A stretch of 57,895 nucleotides of DNA from Streptococcaceae bacterium. Its GTDB lineage: Bacteria > Bacillota > Bacilli > Lactobacillales > Streptococcaceae. A program made the translations under genes and the position numbers. The notes beneath the pieces were generated by a model that made no database searches, was not told the origin of the DNA, and saw nothing but the letters and a program-made list of their open reading frames with translations. The DNA lies in the NCBI GenBank assembly GCA_031254295.1, contig JAIRUS010000033.1:1-57895 (forward strand), written 5' to 3'. Shown piece by piece: positions 44,173 to 51,867 of the stretch. Position 1 is the first letter of the stretch. Each line of letters opens with the position of its first letter.

Positions 44173-44193
44173 ATAGCACATTTGTGCTATAAT
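44173..44193 (+). promoter_or_regulatory. extended -10 overlapped by an 18-bp palindrome
   Basis: ATAGCACATTTGTGCTAT (44173-44190) is a perfect inverted repeat whose right arm runs into TGCTATAAT (hexamer 44188-44193). A repressor dimer bound here would block the polymerase. Confidence 0.65.
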
Positions 44194-44236
44194 ATTTTGG
44201 AGAGTAATTCATAAGAAATGAGTTAGTGGGAGTAAA

Positions 44237-45706
44237 ATGAAAAATCGAAATAATTTTATGAAATTTTTAATAGAAAAAAAGAAACCTATTGGGCTCATTT
44301 TTTTTATTTACAGTATTGCGTTTTGTTCAATAGGGCTTGCAAATTATCCTTATATTGATGATACAGCTCGGCGGATAACGGGTGAAAATAACTTTGGTCT
44401 TCATTATTCAAGATGGGGAAGTGAAATTTTTTCTTGGATAATTCAGGGAAGTAAGCATTTGTCGGATCGAGGGCTAACATCATTTTTGCTAACAGCGGTT
44501 ATCTTAACCGCAACGAGTACTATTATGTTATACGTATTGCTTGGCGAACGAACAAATTATATTTCAGCAACTGCTTCAGTCATCATTGGACTTAATCCAT
44601 GGTATCTAAATGCTGCTGCTTTTAGAATTGATGGCCCATTGATTTCAATGAGCCTTTTGTTGAGTGTACTTCCTTTTATCTTTTGGAGAAAAAAACTTTA
44701 TTATCTGGTATGTTCGATTATTAGTATCTTTTTGATGTATAATTTTTATCAGGCTTCATCAGGAATTTATTGGATTTTAGTTTTGACTTTGGCTCTTATT
44801 GAGATTCTTCGTAATGAGCACTTCAAAAGAACAGTTATTCAACTTATCTTTTCTATTTTTTCATTTATTATTGGAACTATATTCTATCTGATTCAGTTGA
44901 AGTTTCTCCCCGCGACAGATAATTCGAATTCAAAAATCGTATCGGGAAGATTTTTTGAGAAAATTTTAGCAAATATCAATGCCTATGGTCAAGAAATTTT
45001 TCAGTATAGTTTGAAATCATGGTTAATTTTAGGCGCCTTGATTGTTTTATTTTTTATCGTAGTTCTCATTATTCAATGTCGAATTCGCCCGATTTTGGTA
45101 ATCGCTTATAGCTTAATTTATCTTGTTTTATCGTTTATAGCAGGCTTTGGTTTGTATAGTTTTTTGAATTTTCCAGTTGCACACGAAGCGGCTCGTTATT
45201 CCTACGGTTTTGGCTTTTGGATAGCTGCAATTGCTATTTTGACATCGCAGAAGATAAATAATAGGCTACTAACTATTGTCAAAAATACAGTGATTCTTGC
45301 GCTAACTTATTATTTTATTATGTTTGTTTTTACGTTTAGCAATATGCTTCAGGTGCAAAAGGATTCTTTTACCAGTCAAAGTATACTATTACAAAGTAGT
45401 TTAGTTAGCAAGGATATATATCAAAAAGGCGATGAAGTCTTTATTGATAAAATGTTTAATGATTCTCCCATTTTCATAAATACGACTAAAAATTTTGAAA
45501 TAATGAAACAGATCATTCCGAGTAATTCTATACAATACTGGCCAAATTGGTATTGGTTTCAAGAAATCACAGGAATTACTTTGCAGGATGCGAGTTCTCC
45601 AAAAGCTCAGGCAATCTTAGTTCCTGAACATTTAGTTGAGAGTAATTATCGATGGGATATTTATAAATCAGGTAATGTTATCCTGATCATTTCAAAAGCG
45701 AATTAA
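44237..45706 (+). CDS. GtrII-like glucosyltransferase membrane protein
   Basis: A 489-residue membrane protein with about 11 helices that resembles the glucosyl transferase GtrII family, which adds glucose from undecaprenyl phosphate to surface polymers. The first outside loop has YPYIDDTARRITGENNFGLHYSRWG with the Asp-Asp pair near 41-42, followed by IIQGSKHLSDRGLTS and LNPWYLNAAAFRIDGP. The C-terminal 110 residues form an outside domain. It has its own promoter with an operator-like palindrome, so it is probably regulated separately. It ends the CWPS locus before a bidirectional terminator. Confidence 0.75.
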   Translation: MKNRNNFMKFLIEKKKPIGLIFFIYSIAFCSIGLANYPYIDDTARRITGENNFGLHYSRWGSEIFSWIIQGSKHLSDRGLTSFLLTAVILTATSTIMLYVLLGERTNYISATASVIIGLNPWYLNAAAFRIDGPLISMSLLLSVLPFIFWRKKLYYLVCSIISIFLMYNFYQASSGIYWILVLTLALIEILRNEHFKRTVIQLIFSIFSFIIGTIFYLIQLKFLPATDNSNSKIVSGRFFEKILANINAYGQEIFQYSLKSWLILGALIVLFFIVVLIIQCRIRPILVIAYSLIYLVLSFIAGFGLYSFLNFPVAHEAARYSYGFGFWIAAIAILTSQKINNRLLTIVKNTVILALTYYFIMFVFTFSNMLQVQKDSFTSQSILLQSSLVSKDIYQKGDEVFIDKMFNDSPIFINTTKNFEIMKQIIPSNSIQYWPNWYWFQEITGITLQDASSPKAQAILVPEHLVESNYRWDIYKSGNVILIISKAN

Positions 45707-45709
45707 ATT

Positions 45710-45741
45710 AAAAAGCAAACTTCATATGAAGTTTGCTTTTT
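45710..45741. terminator. bidirectional terminator
   Basis: A perfect palindrome (AAAAAGCAAACTTCAT and its complement) with T-runs on both strands, between the GtrII-like gene and walJ. Confidence 0.92.
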
Positions 45742-46543
45742 ATATATCAAACAACCGACTCGCATGCTCATGGCTGGTGTCGAGGATTTGTACCCGATTT
45801 GTGTCAACATCGTGCTGTTGGAGGTCGGCCGTCATTGTCAGATGAGCTAGGTCGACTGTATTGTTATGCTGGCTTCTATGCCCTAGAAAGATTTTCTTGG
45901 TATGACGCCCAATTACTGTGAGGGCAGCCGTTGCGCCGTCTTCATTTGACAAATGACCTTTGTCAGATAAGATGCGTTGCTTTGTACGCCATGGATAAGG
46001 ACCATAGCGAAGCATTTCGACATCGTGGTTGGATTCCATAATATAGGCATCTGCGTCTGAAATTGTACCCGCTATTCGATCAGATACATAGCCAGTGTCT
46101 GTTAAAATGACGAATGACTTGTTATCTTTCATGAAGCGATAGAATTGAGGGGAAACTGCATCATGACTGACACCAAAGCTTTCAACATCAATATCATCAA
46201 AGGTCAGCAGTTTTCCCATCTCAAAGGTTCTGACAAGTTCGGGATCAATTTTCCCCAGCATATTGTCAGCAAGTAATTTATGCCAAGTCAGTTCGTTGGC
46301 ATAGAGATTAATGTGATATTTGCGTGCAAGAACGCCAATGCCTTTGATATGGTCGCTATGTTCGTGGGTGATAAGAATACTATCAAGATCATGAGCAGAA
46401 CGTCCAATACTTTCAAGTCCCTCTTCGATTTTTTTTGCAGTCAAGCCTGCATCAACTAAAATTTTTCGCTTGTCTGTTTCAATATAAGTAGAGTTACCTG
46501 TTGAGCCAGAGGCGATAATAGAATATTTAAAACCTTCAGTCAT
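45740..46543 (-). CDS. walJ: MBL-fold hydrolase WalJ/VicX (YycJ)
   Basis: A 267-residue metallo-beta-lactamase-fold protein encoded downstream of walK, as in streptococci and lactococci. It shows YSIIASGSTGNSTYIETD at the start, the metal site THEHSDH near 59-65, GVSHDAV, FVILTDTGYVSD and ESNHDVEMLRYG. VicX/WalJ proteins are linked to cell division and replication control and to WalRK output; the substrate is not settled. It lies 41 bp after walK on the same strand. Confidence 0.92.
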   Translation of the reverse strand: MTEGFKYSIIASGSTGNSTYIETDKRKILVDAGLTAKKIEEGLESIGRSAHDLDSILITHEHSDHIKGIGVLARKYHINLYANELTWHKLLADNMLGKIDPELVRTFEMGKLLTFDDIDVESFGVSHDAVSPQFYRFMKDNKSFVILTDTGYVSDRIAGTISDADAYIMESNHDVEMLRYGPYPWRTKQRILSDKGHLSNEDGATAALTVIGRHTKKIFLGHRSQHNNTVDLAHLTMTADLQQHDVDTNRVQILDTSHEHASRLFDI

Positions 46544-46584
46544 AATTCACTTTCTTTATTTGAGGCATTGCTTTATAGTTTAGA

Positions 46585-48183
46585 TCAAAGATCGTTAGTT
46601 TCGTCAGGCTTTATATTTGTCAATGAGACATCTTTGAAATAATTATCCTCGAAAACCTCAATATGTTCAACTCTATCAACTGTTGTCTCTGGAACAGAAT
46701 TTACATCATTTTCGTCAGGTAAGATTTCTGTAGTGTTAAAGTCTAGATCGTCCATGTCCAAGTCATCAAAATCAGCATCGAAATCGTCCTCATCAGTATA
46801 AGGCATATAAGGCATATAAGGCAGAACAATGGCAAACTCTGTGCCAAGGCCTTCAACAGACTTAACTCCCACTGTGCCACCATGAAGCTTGATGATATCG
46901 TAGGCAATTGCAAGACCTAGTCCAGTACCTCCAGCATCATGGGTTCGGGCTTTATCTACACGATAAAAGCGATCAAAAATTTTAGGAAGGTCTTTAGCAG
47001 GGATTCCCATTCCCTGATCGCTAATCTTGATAATCAACTGAGCAGGAGTAACTGAGAGTGTCACGGTGACAGTTCCACCATTTGGTGAATATTTAACAGC
47101 ATTTGACAGAATATTATCTACCACTTGACTCATCTTGGAAATGTCAATTTCTGTCCATATTTGCTCATCAGGGAAGTCAGTTTGATATTGAATAGGCAAT
47201 GTATCGTCATTATCCGCCACTTGTTTAAAGCGTCCGACAAGATGAGTGAGAAAGGCTACGATATTGACCATTTCTTTTTGGAGTTCGGTTCTTCCAAGAT
47301 CCATACGAGACAAATCAAGGATATCAGATACCATTTGTATCATATGATTAGCTTCGTTTAGTGTAGTGCTGACAAAATCTCGTGCTAAATCTGGGCGATT
47401 GAGCGCGCCATCTTGAAGAGTTTCAAGATAAGATTTGATGGTGGTCAATGGAGTGCGTAATTCGTGAGAAACATTTGAAACAAAGGCGCGCTGCTCACGC
47501 TCAAGTTTTTCTGATTCTGTGACATCGTGTATGACAGCGACAATACCGGAAATATTGCCTTTTTCTCGACGAAAGATAGAGAAATTAACTCTGAGACGCA
47601 CATACTCGCCATAAGAATTTTCTGAGTCAATCGAGATATCAGGGGTACGTTCAAGTAAATCACGAAACGCGAAATAGTTGTCAATTTTTAAGGCTTCCGC
47701 AATGGTCTGAGTGAGGATAATATCAGTACTTGTAGAGAGGAGATGAAGGGCGGCAGTATTGGCGAGTATCACTCGACCTGCTCGGTCTGTGGCAATCACG
47801 CCATCGGTCATGTAGGCGAGAATTCCATTGAGCTGATTCCGTTGATTTTCAAGATTTTCTTGAGAGAGCTGTAGGTTCTCACCAAGTTTCATTACCATTT
47901 CAGATAGATTATTTATCTCCGCTGAGTTAGTTTCGTAAGGCTGAATAGAAAAGTCTCCTCGGGAAATTCGATCAACAGCATGGCTAGCTTCTTTTATGGA
48001 ACGGACAAGGTCAAAGGCAAAGAAAGTTGAGATAGCCAAACTTATTACAAAAAGAGCTAGGACAATCTGAACGAGAGTAAGTTGATGGTGGATAAGGTTG
48101 ATCGCAGCAAGAAGAAGCGCAAAAAGTAGTAGGACAAAAACTACTACTTTTGTAATCAAACTTGAAATTTGCTTATTATTCAT
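46585..48183 (-). CDS. walK: sensor histidine kinase WalK/VicK with acidic C-terminal tail
   Basis: A 532-residue kinase: two membrane helices close together (about 11-31 and 36-56), giving almost no outside domain, then HAMP (about 57-108), PAS (about 115-220), HisKA with SHELRTP (His240), and HATPase_c with DNILSNAVKYSPNGG, DQGMGIP and GTGLGLAI. WalK controls wall hydrolase genes through WalR. The core ends near residue 455. A 77-residue Asp/Glu-rich tail follows, beginning YMPYMPY from a 12-bp DNA duplication, which is not typical of streptococcal VicK as I know it. It lies 34 bp after walR. Confidence 0.93.
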   Translation of the reverse strand: MNNKQISSLITKVVVFVLLLFALLLAAINLIHHQLTLVQIVLALFVISLAISTFFAFDLVRSIKEASHAVDRISRGDFSIQPYETNSAEINNLSEMVMKLGENLQLSQENLENQRNQLNGILAYMTDGVIATDRAGRVILANTAALHLLSTSTDIILTQTIAEALKIDNYFAFRDLLERTPDISIDSENSYGEYVRLRVNFSIFRREKGNISGIVAVIHDVTESEKLEREQRAFVSNVSHELRTPLTTIKSYLETLQDGALNRPDLARDFVSTTLNEANHMIQMVSDILDLSRMDLGRTELQKEMVNIVAFLTHLVGRFKQVADNDDTLPIQYQTDFPDEQIWTEIDISKMSQVVDNILSNAVKYSPNGGTVTVTLSVTPAQLIIKISDQGMGIPAKDLPKIFDRFYRVDKARTHDAGGTGLGLAIAYDIIKLHGGTVGVKSVEGLGTEFAIVLPYMPYMPYTDEDDFDADFDDLDMDDLDFNTTEILPDENDVNSVPETTVDRVEHIEVFEDNYFKDVSLTNIKPDETNDL

Positions 48184-48217
48184 TTTTTCTATGCTTCTTT
48201 ATTATCGATTATTGCCT

Positions 48218-48925
48218 TTATTGCTCTGTTCCAACATTCATGTAATAGCCTACTCCGCGGCGGGTACAGATATATTCTGGACGACTTGGATTTTCCTCAA
48301 CCTTCTCACGAAGTCTGCGAACTGTGACATCAACAGTGCGGACATCGCCAAAATAGTCGTAACCCCAAACTTCTTCAAGAAGTACCTCGCGTGTAATGAC
48401 TTCTCCTTGATGTACTGTAAGATAGAGAATTAACTCGAACTCTCGATGTGACAAATCAAGAGCTTTGTCATTTTTATAGACAAGATAAGTTTCGGTATTA
48501 ATTCGGAGTTCTCTGACAATAAGTTCTTTTTTCTCAGCTTCATTTGACTTCGCGTTCGTCTCTGCAACTGCGCGTCGAAGATTTGCCTTGATGCGTGCTA
48601 AAAGTTCAGCATTACTAAAAGGCTTAGTAACATAGTCGTCAGCCCCGACATTGAGCCCAACCACTTTGTCAATCTCGCTGTCCTTAGCTGAAACCATGAT
48701 AATTGGAACATCGGAAGTTTTACGAATTTCACGGGCGACTTCAATCCCGTCTTTTTTAGGTAACATCAGATCAAGTAAGATTAAATCAGGCTGTTCCGCC
48801 TCAAAAACTTCAATGGCTTCTTCACCGTCAAAAGCGGTCACAACATCATAGTGTTCTTTTTCAAGATTAAATTTGATGATATTAGAAATAGGCTTTTCAT
48901 CATCTACTACAAGTATCTTTGACAT
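48218..48925 (-). CDS. walR: response regulator WalR/VicR
   Basis: A 235-residue OmpR-family regulator with a receiver domain (KILVVDDEKPIS, phosphoacceptor Asp in LILLDLMLPKKDG near residue 52, VSAKDSE, GADDYVTKPF) and a C-terminal winged helix (about 135-230: HREFELILYL, VDVTVRRLREKVE, RRGVGYYM). It controls wall metabolism with WalK. The minus-strand extended -10 TGATATAAT ends 6 bp before the ATG, so its mRNA should start at the A of the start codon. Confidence 0.96.
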   Translation of the reverse strand: MSKILVVDDEKPISNIIKFNLEKEHYDVVTAFDGEEAIEVFEAEQPDLILLDLMLPKKDGIEVAREIRKTSDVPIIMVSAKDSEIDKVVGLNVGADDYVTKPFSNAELLARIKANLRRAVAETNAKSNEAEKKELIVRELRINTETYLVYKNDKALDLSHREFELILYLTVHQGEVITREVLLEEVWGYDYFGDVRTVDVTVRRLREKVEENPSRPEYICTRRGVGYYMNVGTEQ

Positions 48926-48931
48926 AGCTCT

Positions 48932-48940
48932 ATTATATCA
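48932..48940 (-). promoter_or_regulatory. walR extended -10 promoter (leaderless)
   Basis: Minus-strand TGATATAAT (hexamer 48932-48937). Counting 7 bases from its end puts transcription start at 48925, the A of the walR ATG. Confidence 0.7.
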
Positions 48941-48944
48941 AAAA

Positions 48945-49085
48945 GTGAGCTTGGCTGCATAGCACCGTAGGAATTTAGGAAACGAGTTTCTGGGCGTGTA
49001 GCCCATGGCTCTTGCTTATCTAACTCCCTAGGAGCTATAGGCTGAACTGGATTAGCCAAAAGTGAGTCTGATTGCTTTGATATAT
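48945..49085. other. structured intergenic segment between walR and mvaS
   Basis: Several short hairpins in a row: GAAACGAGTTTC, GGGCGTGTAGCCC, CTCCCTAGGAG and GGCT...AGCC. It is more GC-rich than its surroundings. It may be a repeat family or a small RNA; no known RNA family is recognised. Confidence 0.4.
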
Positions 49086-49164
49086 TTACTATAACAGAGA
49101 TTTAAAAAAGCTTTCTAGCCTTGTTCGGGCATTAGCATTTTGAATAATTATCAAATTAACAATG

Positions 49165-49173
49165 TGATATAAT
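49165..49173 (+). promoter_or_regulatory. mvaS extended -10 promoter (leaderless)
   Basis: TGATATAAT (hexamer 49168-49173) ends 6 bp before the ATG at 49180, so transcription should begin at the start codon. Confidence 0.7.
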
Positions 49174-49179
49174 CAATTT

Positions 49180-50298
49180 ATGGAAGTAGGAATTGATAAA
49201 ATTAGTTTTTATGTGCCAAAGCGTTATGTTGACATGACTGACCTTGCAGAGGCACGTGGTGTAGATCCAAATAAATTTCATATAGGTCTTGGACAAGATC
49301 AAATGGCAGTGACAACTGCTGATGAGGATATTGTGACATTAGGCGCAAATGCAGCAACGCAAATTCTAACAGATGAAGACAAAGCAACAATTGATCTTGT
49401 GATTGTAGGAACTGAGTCAAGCTTGGACGAGTCAAAGGCTACGGCGGTTGTTTTGCATGATTTGCTTGAAATCCAACCTTTTGCGCGTGCTTATGAAATC
49501 AAAGAGGCCTGTTATGGGGCTACGGCAGCTCTAATGTTAGCTAAACGACATGTCCTAGCTAATCCTGAGCGTAAAGCTTTGGTGATTGCAAGTGATATTG
49601 CACGCTATGGTTTGAATTCTGCTGGTGAGCCTACACAGGGGGCAGGTGCAGTTGCCATATTAGTTACGGCCAATCCAAGAATTTTAGCTCTAGAGAATGA
49701 TTCTGTCCCCTTAACACAGAATATTTATGACTTCTGGCGACCAACAGGCGAAGAATTTCCGCGTGTAGACGGTAAGTTGTCTAACCAGACTTATATTGAC
49801 AGTTTTGCAAAGGTATGGGAAGAATATAAAAAGCGTACAGGCCTTAATTTTGATGACTTTACAGCCCTGACTTTTCATAGCCCTTATACTAAGATGGGGA
49901 AAAAAGCCTTACTTCCTTTGAGCGATAATGCACATTTATTAGAAGAATTTGAAAAGGCAATTGTCTATAACCGTCGGGTGGGTAATCTTTATACAGGTTC
50001 ACTTTATTTGAGTTTGATTTCTTTATTAGAGAACTCAACAGATCTAGTGGCAGGTAATCGCTTGGGCTTATTTAGCTATGGATCAGGTACTGTAGCAGAA
50101 TTTTTTAGTGCCAAGCTCGTAGAAGGCTTTGAGAAAAATCTTCAAACAGAATATCATCGTCATCTGTTGGACGCACGACAGAGGCTTTCTATTTCCGAGT
50201 ATGAAAAAATCTTCAACTCGAAAGGACTAGGACAGGCAGGCGTAAAGTTTAGCTTACGTGAAGTCTTAGATGGAATACCTTTTTATAATAAAAATTAG
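49180..50298 (+). CDS. mvaS: hydroxymethylglutaryl-CoA synthase
   Basis: Condenses acetyl-CoA and acetoacetyl-CoA to HMG-CoA in the mevalonate route, which provides isoprenoids including the undecaprenyl carrier used by the polysaccharide genes. The 372-residue protein has the catalytic Glu79 in [11 protein letters not shown], Cys111 in [13 protein letters not shown], the [10 protein letters not shown] strand and the active-site His in [14 protein letters not shown]. It is slightly shorter than the usual 383-390 residues. A possible terminator is shared with rlmA downstream. Confidence 0.94.
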   Translation: MEVGIDKISFYVPKRYVDMTDLAEARGVDPNKFHIGLGQDQMAVTTADEDIVTLGANAATQILTDEDKATIDLVIVGTESSLDESKATAVVLHDLLEIQPFARAYEIKEACYGATAALMLAKRHVLANPERKALVIASDIARYGLNSAGEPTQGAGAVAILVTANPRILALENDSVPLTQNIYDFWRPTGEEFPRVDGKLSNQTYIDSFAKVWEEYKKRTGLNFDDFTALTFHSPYTKMGKKALLPLSDNAHLLEEFEKAIVYNRRVGNLYTGSLYLSLISLLENSTDLVAGNRLGLFSYGSGTVAEFFSAKLVEGFEKNLQTEYHRHLLDARQRLSISEYEKIFNSKGLGQAGVKFSLREVLDGIPFYNKN

Positions 50299-50311
50299 TA
50301 ATCTAAAAAGG

Positions 50312-50378
50312 AAAAGCCATAATTCATTGCTGACTCTAGTTAGAAATTAGAAGCTGCATATGAATTGTGGCTTTTTTT
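50312..50378. terminator. bidirectional terminator between mvaS and rlmA
   Basis: AAAAGCCATAATTCAT (50312-50327) pairs with 50360-50375 over a 32-base loop with one G-U pair, with T-runs on both sides. It overlaps the 3' end of rlmA. Confidence 0.75.
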
Positions 50379-51154
50379 GGTGAGTTCAGAACTGCTTTGG
50401 ATTTTACTTCTTCAGAAGCAGACCATTCAAGTGGACTCATAGCTAGAAAATCCAATCGTAAATCTTCAGGAAGAGTAAATTTGTAGAAAAGTTCAGTTTG
50501 CTTAAAATCTGGAAATTCTTTAGCAAAATTAGCAATTACGGCTGAATTATCATGCTCAACTGGCATCTCGTAGGCTTCCCTCAATTCTCGCAAATAGAAT
50601 TTATCAGGTAAAACTTTGATTAGTCGCCCGTTAGGCATGAGCACGCGCTTAAATTCTGCGTAATTCGATGGCGTTAAAATATTCAAAATCGTAGACATAC
50701 TCTGGTCTGCGAAAGGTAAATTTGTCAAGTCTGCTAGGGCAAGGAAGGCAGAAACATCGAGATCAGTTGCCATTTCAATCCCATCATTTGCAATATCAAA
50801 AGCAAATTTTGAGCCATTAAAAGGTAAAAGCTGTAAAAAGCTTCCCTCACCAGTCCCAACATCAAGCAAGCTGGAACCAGTCAAATTTGGCTGAATTGCA
50901 GCGAGCAGACCACCATACATCCCTGCTTGGATTAATCGTCGACGTGGTTCAAACATTTTTCTTGTGTAATGCTCAGTATCCGCAGTTTTTTTCAAGAAAT
51001 TGATAGAGCCTTTTTTATTAAGGTTATAGGTATGCTTTTTTTCACAGATCAAAGAATTTCCAGATAAGGAAAAAGCGTCATGACAGATGGGACAACGTAG
51101 GCTGACAATATTTTCTTCTAAGAAAATTCGTGATTTTTCAATCTTTTTTAACAT
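50336..51154 (-). CDS. rlmA: 23S rRNA (guanine-N1) methyltransferase RlmA
   Basis: A SAM-dependent methyltransferase of about 272 residues, of the RlmA/TlrB family, which methylates G745 or G748 of 23S rRNA; in Gram-positives usually G748. A zinc knuckle (CPICHDAF and CEKKHTYN, Cys/His near 24-42) precedes the Rossmann domain with SLLDVGTGEGSFL, LALADLTNLPFADQS and LMPNGRLIKVLP. The open frame reaches 51178, but the ATG at 51154 gives the family start MLKKIEKSRIF and sits exactly 6 bp from a -10 (TATCAT), implying a leaderless mRNA. Confidence 0.88.
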   Translation of the reverse strand: MLKKIEKSRIFLEENIVSLRCPICHDAFSLSGNSLICEKKHTYNLNKKGSINFLKKTADTEHYTRKMFEPRRRLIQAGMYGGLLAAIQPNLTGSSLLDVGTGEGSFLQLLPFNGSKFAFDIANDGIEMATDLDVSAFLALADLTNLPFADQSMSTILNILTPSNYAEFKRVLMPNGRLIKVLPDKFYLRELREAYEMPVEHDNSAVIANFAKEFPDFKQTELFYKFTLPEDLRLDFLAMSPLEWSASEEVKSKAVLNSPKKATIHMQLLISN

Positions 51155-51180
51155 GCTTCTATGATACAATAAAAGCATGT
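51151..51180. promoter_or_regulatory. symmetric bidirectional promoter of rlmA and cutC
   Basis: A 30-bp near-palindrome with perfect 8-bp ends (ACATGCTT / AAGCATGT) that contain both start codons. The plus-strand -10 is TGATACAAT (hexamer 51165-51170) and the minus-strand -10 is TATCAT (51161-51166). The two overlap, and both predict transcription starting at the A of ATG. Confidence 0.65.
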
Positions 51181-51797
51181 TAATTAGAGAATTTTGTGTA
51201 GAAAATTTTACAGATATTCCACGTGCCGTATCGGCAGGTGTTGAGCGTATCGAACTTTGTGATAATCTGGCAGTTGGTGGGACGACTCCGTCTTATGGCG
51301 TGATTGCCCAAGCTGCGGAATATTTGAAAGATTATCAAACTTTACTTTCAGTCATGATTCGTCCACGAGGTGGAGACTTTGTCTATAACTCACATGAGTT
51401 GAAAATCATGGAAACGGATATTCTAAAAGCTGTCGAGGCAGGCGCTCAATCACTAGTCTTTGGTGCATTGACAGAAAATAATGAGATTGATGCAGAAGCT
51501 ATGAATACGCTTGTGATTGCAAGTCAAGGTCTTCCGATTACTTTTCATATGGCCTTTGATGCTTTGGCGAATCCTTTTAAAGCCATTGATATGCTGGCTG
51601 ATGCAGGCATTGAAAAAGTCCTCACTCATGGGAGTCTGCTGACAAAAGCCCTGAATGTCGAAAAAATTTCACGCTATGTCCAATATGCAGTAGATCGTTT
51701 GGATTTTATTATTGGAGGTGGTGTGACATCTGAAAATATGGAAGAATTAGCTAAAGCAACTGGGACGAGCTTTGTTCATGGCACAAAAATTGTGTAA
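51177..51797 (+). CDS. cutC: CutC family protein
   Basis: A 206-residue TIM-barrel protein of the CutC family, once linked to copper homeostasis, with the true role still unclear. It shows REFCVENFTDIPRAVSAGVERIELCDNLAVGGTTPSYGV at the N-terminus, VMIRPRGGDFVY near 58-69, ITFHMAFDALANPFKAID and the end motif DFIIGGGVTSENMEELAKATGTSFVHG. It is shorter than E. coli CutC (about 248) but has the main motifs. It is transcribed divergently from rlmA over 22 bp. Confidence 0.9.
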   Translation: MLIREFCVENFTDIPRAVSAGVERIELCDNLAVGGTTPSYGVIAQAAEYLKDYQTLLSVMIRPRGGDFVYNSHELKIMETDILKAVEAGAQSLVFGALTENNEIDAEAMNTLVIASQGLPITFHMAFDALANPFKAIDMLADAGIEKVLTHGSLLTKALNVEKISRYVQYAVDRLDFIIGGGVTSENMEELAKATGTSFVHGTKIV

Positions 51798-51826
51798 GTC
51801 CATATAAGTCAATTTTGTGCTATAAT
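51781..51826 (+). promoter_or_regulatory. inverted repeat and extended -10 before ezrA
   Basis: GCACAAAAATTG (51781-51792) pairs with CAATTTTGTGC (51810-51820), one bulge. The right arm ends in TGCTATAAT (hexamer 51821-51826). The left arm lies in the cutC 3' end. The leader is about 35 nt with GGAGAGAG as ribosome site. Confidence 0.55.
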
Positions 51827-51867
51827 AAAGCAATATTTATATTCCTATTTGGAGAGAGAATTAATAC

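Larger units (their letters stand above)
43936..44236. other. 301-bp intergenic region
   Basis: Contains a terminator at 44008-44045 and the operator-like promoter at 44173-44193. No small gene with a convincing ribosome site is seen. Confidence 0.6.

Noticed and set aside
45733-45921. 62-residue plus-strand frame after the GtrII-like gene
   Set aside because: It lies antisense to walJ and begins inside the terminator palindrome.
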